Below, one piece after another: positions 63,910 to 64,000 of a DNA stretch of 64,000 nucleotides. The DNA comes from a candidate division KSB1 bacterium (lineage in GTDB: Bacteria; Zhuqueibacterota; Zhuqueibacteria; Zhuqueibacterales; Zhuqueibacteraceae), in NCBI GenBank assembly GCA_034506175.1, contig JAPDQB010000001.1:239652-303651 (forward strand), written 5' to 3'. Numbering within the stretch: the first letter of the stretch is position 1; each line of letters starts with the position of its first letter. Under the pieces are notes generated by a model that worked only from the letters and a program-made list of their open reading frames with translations, had not been told where the DNA came from and made no database searches. Both the position numbers and the translations under genes were made by a program.

Positions 63910-64000
63910 AAATTGGCTGATTTTTCCAGCCAATCGCTGGCTGCGGGCAGACTTCACCTTTACCCCCGCCGCCTTCATTTTGTGACGGTGTGCGCTTCGG

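Noticed and set aside
63910..64000. Start of yidD after rnpA
   Set aside because: Synteny predicts it, but none of the three frames shows the expected CRxxPTCSxYA motif before the window ends.

Overview
The window is the replication-origin region of a Gram-negative bacterial chromosome. At the right end, rpmH and rnpA read rightward while dnaA, dnaN, recF, dciA (DUF721), gyrB and gyrA read leftward. The dnaA-rpmH gap holds two perfect DnaA boxes. Large signal-peptide proteins that end in outer-membrane-like beta-barrels, TolB-type propellers, a PD40/peptidase-MA protein pair, a six-bladed-propeller lipoprotein and a very high density of intergenic palindromic repeats suggest an FCB-group organism such as the KSB1/Calditrichota lineages. 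That placement is inference and no 16S gene is present. I saw no rRNA, tRNA, CRISPR array or intact insertion sequence.

Layout. 1-14 kb: a cut-off P-type cation ATPase, a peptidase-MA/propeller/barrel outer-membrane protein, an SLC13-like permease, a membrane protein with a PLC-like domain, a two-helix small protein, a Na/Pi cotransporter and an outer-membrane protein with a Vps62-like region. 14-21.7 kb (minus): a tight operon of polysaccharide deacetylase, an internally deleted M48 lipoprotein gene, an MgtA-type ATPase, an MprF-type lipid aminoacyl transferase, a VirJ/AcvB-like hydrolase and an MprF-flippase-like protein, followed by a remnant of a second VirJ/AcvB gene. Together they look like an envelope-charge and Mg2+ module. 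21.8-32 kb: a small uncharacterised protein, the second peptidase-MA/propeller/barrel paralogue, a cupredoxin, MgtE, an HtrA protease, two single-domain response regulators, a peptidoglycan-binding protein and a small barrel protein. 32-37 kb: a sigma-54-type promoter with an upstream palindrome, two toxin-antitoxin pairs and an NtrC-type two-component pair.

37-43.6 kb is a complete seven-gene Mrp Na+/H+ antiporter operon (mrpA to mrpG) with palindromic repeats in three of its gene junctions. It is followed by an AT-rich 3.2 kb island flanked by two diverged copies of the mrpG 3' end. The island holds a sigma-54 activator broken by an in-frame amber codon, a propeller lipoprotein, a truncated thioredoxin-like protein and a rhodanese fragment. 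Beyond it are a Tat-exported glycosylasparaginase, a 58-residue membrane protein, an O6-alkylguanine methyltransferase fused to an anti-sigma-type zinc finger, and an unknown 495-residue protein.

51.5-64 kb is the replication cluster. A five-gene, overlapping accessory cassette (membrane coiled-coil protein, SPASM remnant, AAA ATPase, 52-residue protein, DUF2283) sits between gyrB and gyrA. The recurring theme is envelope and cation homeostasis (Mg2+, Na+/H+, phosphate, cationic lipids) next to the origin, with several genes in visible decay by internal deletion, amber mutation or partial duplication.
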